A stretch of 64,000 bases of DNA from Streptomyces sp. HNM0574 (GTDB lineage: Bacteria; Actinomycetota; Actinomycetes; Streptomycetales; Streptomycetaceae), in contig NZ_JAASAH010000011.1 of the NCBI RefSeq assembly GCF_012726235.1, positions 149,190 through 213,189 of the forward strand. Reading direction: 5' to 3'. Below are positions 63,181 through 64,000 of this stretch, one piece after another. Within the stretch, counting starts at the first letter, position 1, and the number at the start of each line of letters is the position of its first letter. Made by a program: the position numbers and the translations under genes. The notes under the pieces were generated by a model. That model made no database searches. It was not told the DNA's origin and saw only the letters and a list, made by a program, of their open reading frames with translations.

Positions 63181-64000
63181 TCAGTGCCGCGGGTCGCGCA
63201 GTTGTCCGGTGCGCTCCCGGTCGAGCCGCAGTTCGGTCCGCAGCTTCCGCGTGATCCGCCCGATCAGCCGCTGCGCCAGCTCGTCCAGCTGGAACTCACT
63301 CAACCGCCGCGGATCGAACTCGCCCTGGGGGACGGGGGTGTAGGGGGGTGGGGAGGTCGGGGGCGCTTCGGCTTGGGTGGGTGGGGGGTTGGGGGGTGTG
63401 TGGTTCGGGGGCGTGGTGTCCGGGGGTGGGGGCTCGTCGGTCGGGGGCGGAGGTGCCTGGGTGGGGTGGGGGCGTCGGGGGCGGGTGTTGCGGCGGCGGG
63501 GCTGGATGGGGAGAGGGCGTGGGGTGGTGGGGTGAACGGGGTTGAGGGTGGAGGGAGTTGGGGGGTGGGGCTGGGTTTCGGGTGAGGTTGGGGTCGGGGC
63601 CTTGAATCCGGGTGGGATCGGTCCGGGGTGGAGTGGCGTCGGGGGCGTGGGTACGGAGCGGGGCGGGGTTGCGGGTGGGGGTCCGGGGGGAGTTGGGGTC
63701 GCGGGCGAGGGGCCAGTGCGGGACGGCGTTGCGGGCGAGGTTCCGGAGCGGGGCGGCGTCGCGGACGGGGCTCCGGGGTGCGTTGGCGTCGCGGACGAAG
63801 TGCCAGTACGGGACGGCGTCACGCCCGAGGTTCCGGAGCGGGGCGGCGTCGCGGACGGGGCTCCGGGGGGAGTTGGCGTCGCGGACGAAGTGCCAGTACG
63901 GGGCGGCGTCACGCCCGAGGTTCCGGTACGGGGCGGCGTCACGCCCGAGGCTCCGGGGTGCGTTGGCCTCGCGGGCGAAGTGCCAGTACGGGGCGGCGTC
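63181..64000 (-). CDS. Pro/Thr-rich repeat protein of the CIS operon (partial)
   Basis: The reading frame is open to the end of the window, so the N-terminus lies beyond 64000; at least 273 codons are present. Most of it is a disordered Pro/Thr/Ser/Arg-rich region built of 10-residue units (TPPRTGTS..., TPTPPGAPSA..., TPPRSGTS...), then a Pro-rich linker. Only the last about 40 residues (RRLSEFQLDELAQRLIGRITRKLRTELRLDRERTGQLRDP, written here in part) look folded, as an amphipathic helix pair that may dock on a CIS component. A GTG at 63942 lies inside the repeats and is not the likely start. Function unknown, gene order suggests a CIS accessory or assembly factor. Confidence 0.7.
   Translation of the reverse strand, partial: TPPRTGTSPARPTHPGASGVTPPRTGTSGVTPPRTGTSSATPTPPGAPSATPPRSGTSGVTPSRTGTSSATPTHPGAPSATPPRSGTSPATPSRTGPSPATPTPPGPPPATPPRSVPTPPTPLHPGPIPPGFKAPTPTSPETQPHPPTPSTLNPVHPTTPRPLPIQPRRRNTRPRRPHPTQAPPPPTDEPPPPDTTPPNHTPPNPPPTQAEAPPTSPPPYTPVPQGEFDPRRLSEFQLDELAQRLIGRITRKLRTELRLDRERTGQLRDPRH
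63671..64000 (-). repeat. 30-bp coding minisatellite with 90-bp higher-order period
   Basis: Eleven consecutive 30-bp units start at 63671 and every 30 bases to 63971, encoding 10 residues each. Three unit types (C with GGCTCCGGGG, B with GAAGTGCCAG or GAGGGGCCAG, A with GAGGTTCCGG) alternate C-B-A, so the true period is 90 bp (30 residues); this order holds for three full trimers (63671-63940). The array continues past the window. Confidence 0.9.

Noticed and set aside
63671..64000. CRISPR array
   Set aside because: Units are contiguous 30-bp multiples of three, in frame and coding for a Pro/Thr-rich repeat; no spacers.

Overview
The window is very GC-rich and its real genes are marked by third codon positions that are almost all G or C, frequent GTG starts, GGAGG-type ribosome binding sites and many ATGA/GTGA stop-start overlaps. 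Together with the gene families present (DUF574/SAV2177-type methyltransferase, ScbR-like TetR regulators, homodimeric AceE, an exported PP2C-type phosphatase, a streptothricin-acetyltransferase-like GNAT and a contractile injection system of the Streptomyces type), this points to a Streptomyces chromosome. Most of it is accessory or semi-conserved chromosome, with no rRNA, tRNA, CRISPR array, insertion sequence or integrase that I could recognise.

Layout. 0-11 kb: the end of a two-component system, a decayed acetyltransferase next to a membrane-protein relic, a secreted amidase, a glutamine-synthetase-like ligase, a kinase of the aminoglycoside phosphotransferase fold, a membrane PP2C phosphatase, a MarR regulator with a drug-efflux MFS pump, and a CBS-domain protein. 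11-18 kb: an SDR, a SLATT-domain membrane protein, a three-gene minus-strand operon that looks type-VII-secretion related (WXG100-like protein, WXG100-like plus lysozyme-like protein, small membrane protein), small secreted and DNA-binding proteins, and a GHSRG alpha/beta hydrolase. 18-27 kb: a nucleotidyltransferase, two transporters and a GntR - AceE - E2 block; the same 18-bp palindromic site lies before both gntR and aceE. 27-34 kb: a copper/thiol envelope group (CcdA, multicopper oxidase, DUF6153-like protein, beta-propeller lipoprotein) with a BlaI/M56 regulator pair; related CACCTAA-type operators precede both the divergent blaI/lipoprotein promoter and ccdA. 34-44 kb: TauD-like dioxygenase, MFS importer and aldehyde dehydrogenase, two TetR regulators, an AidB-like acyl-CoA dehydrogenase, an alkylsulfatase and a frameshifted PrsW-type protease gene. 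44-55 kb: DUF574 methyltransferase, YceI, two ScbR-like TetR genes facing each other across an array of 37-39-bp tandem repeats, AlkD-like protein, Tat-exported phosphoesterase, old-yellow-enzyme reductase, streptothricin acetyltransferase-like protein, hemerythrin-like protein, and two SDRs around a WYL regulator.

55.6-64 kb: the downstream part of a contractile injection system (CIS) operon on the minus strand. In transcription order: a Pro/Thr-rich repeat protein running off the window, tube protein, LysM tube-cap protein, VgrG-like spike, gp25-like wedge, gpJ-like baseplate protein, tail-protein-I-like protein, and a zinc-ribbon/one-TM/discoidin-like membrane protein. Sheath, ATPase and tape measure are expected beyond position 64000.

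The most unusual signals are: the tandem repeat array at 46910-47273; the 30-bp (90-bp higher-order) coding minisatellite at 63671-64000; the WXG100/lysozyme-like operon at 12.8-14.9 kb; the shared BlaI-type operators; and the shared GntR operators at the pyruvate dehydrogenase locus.
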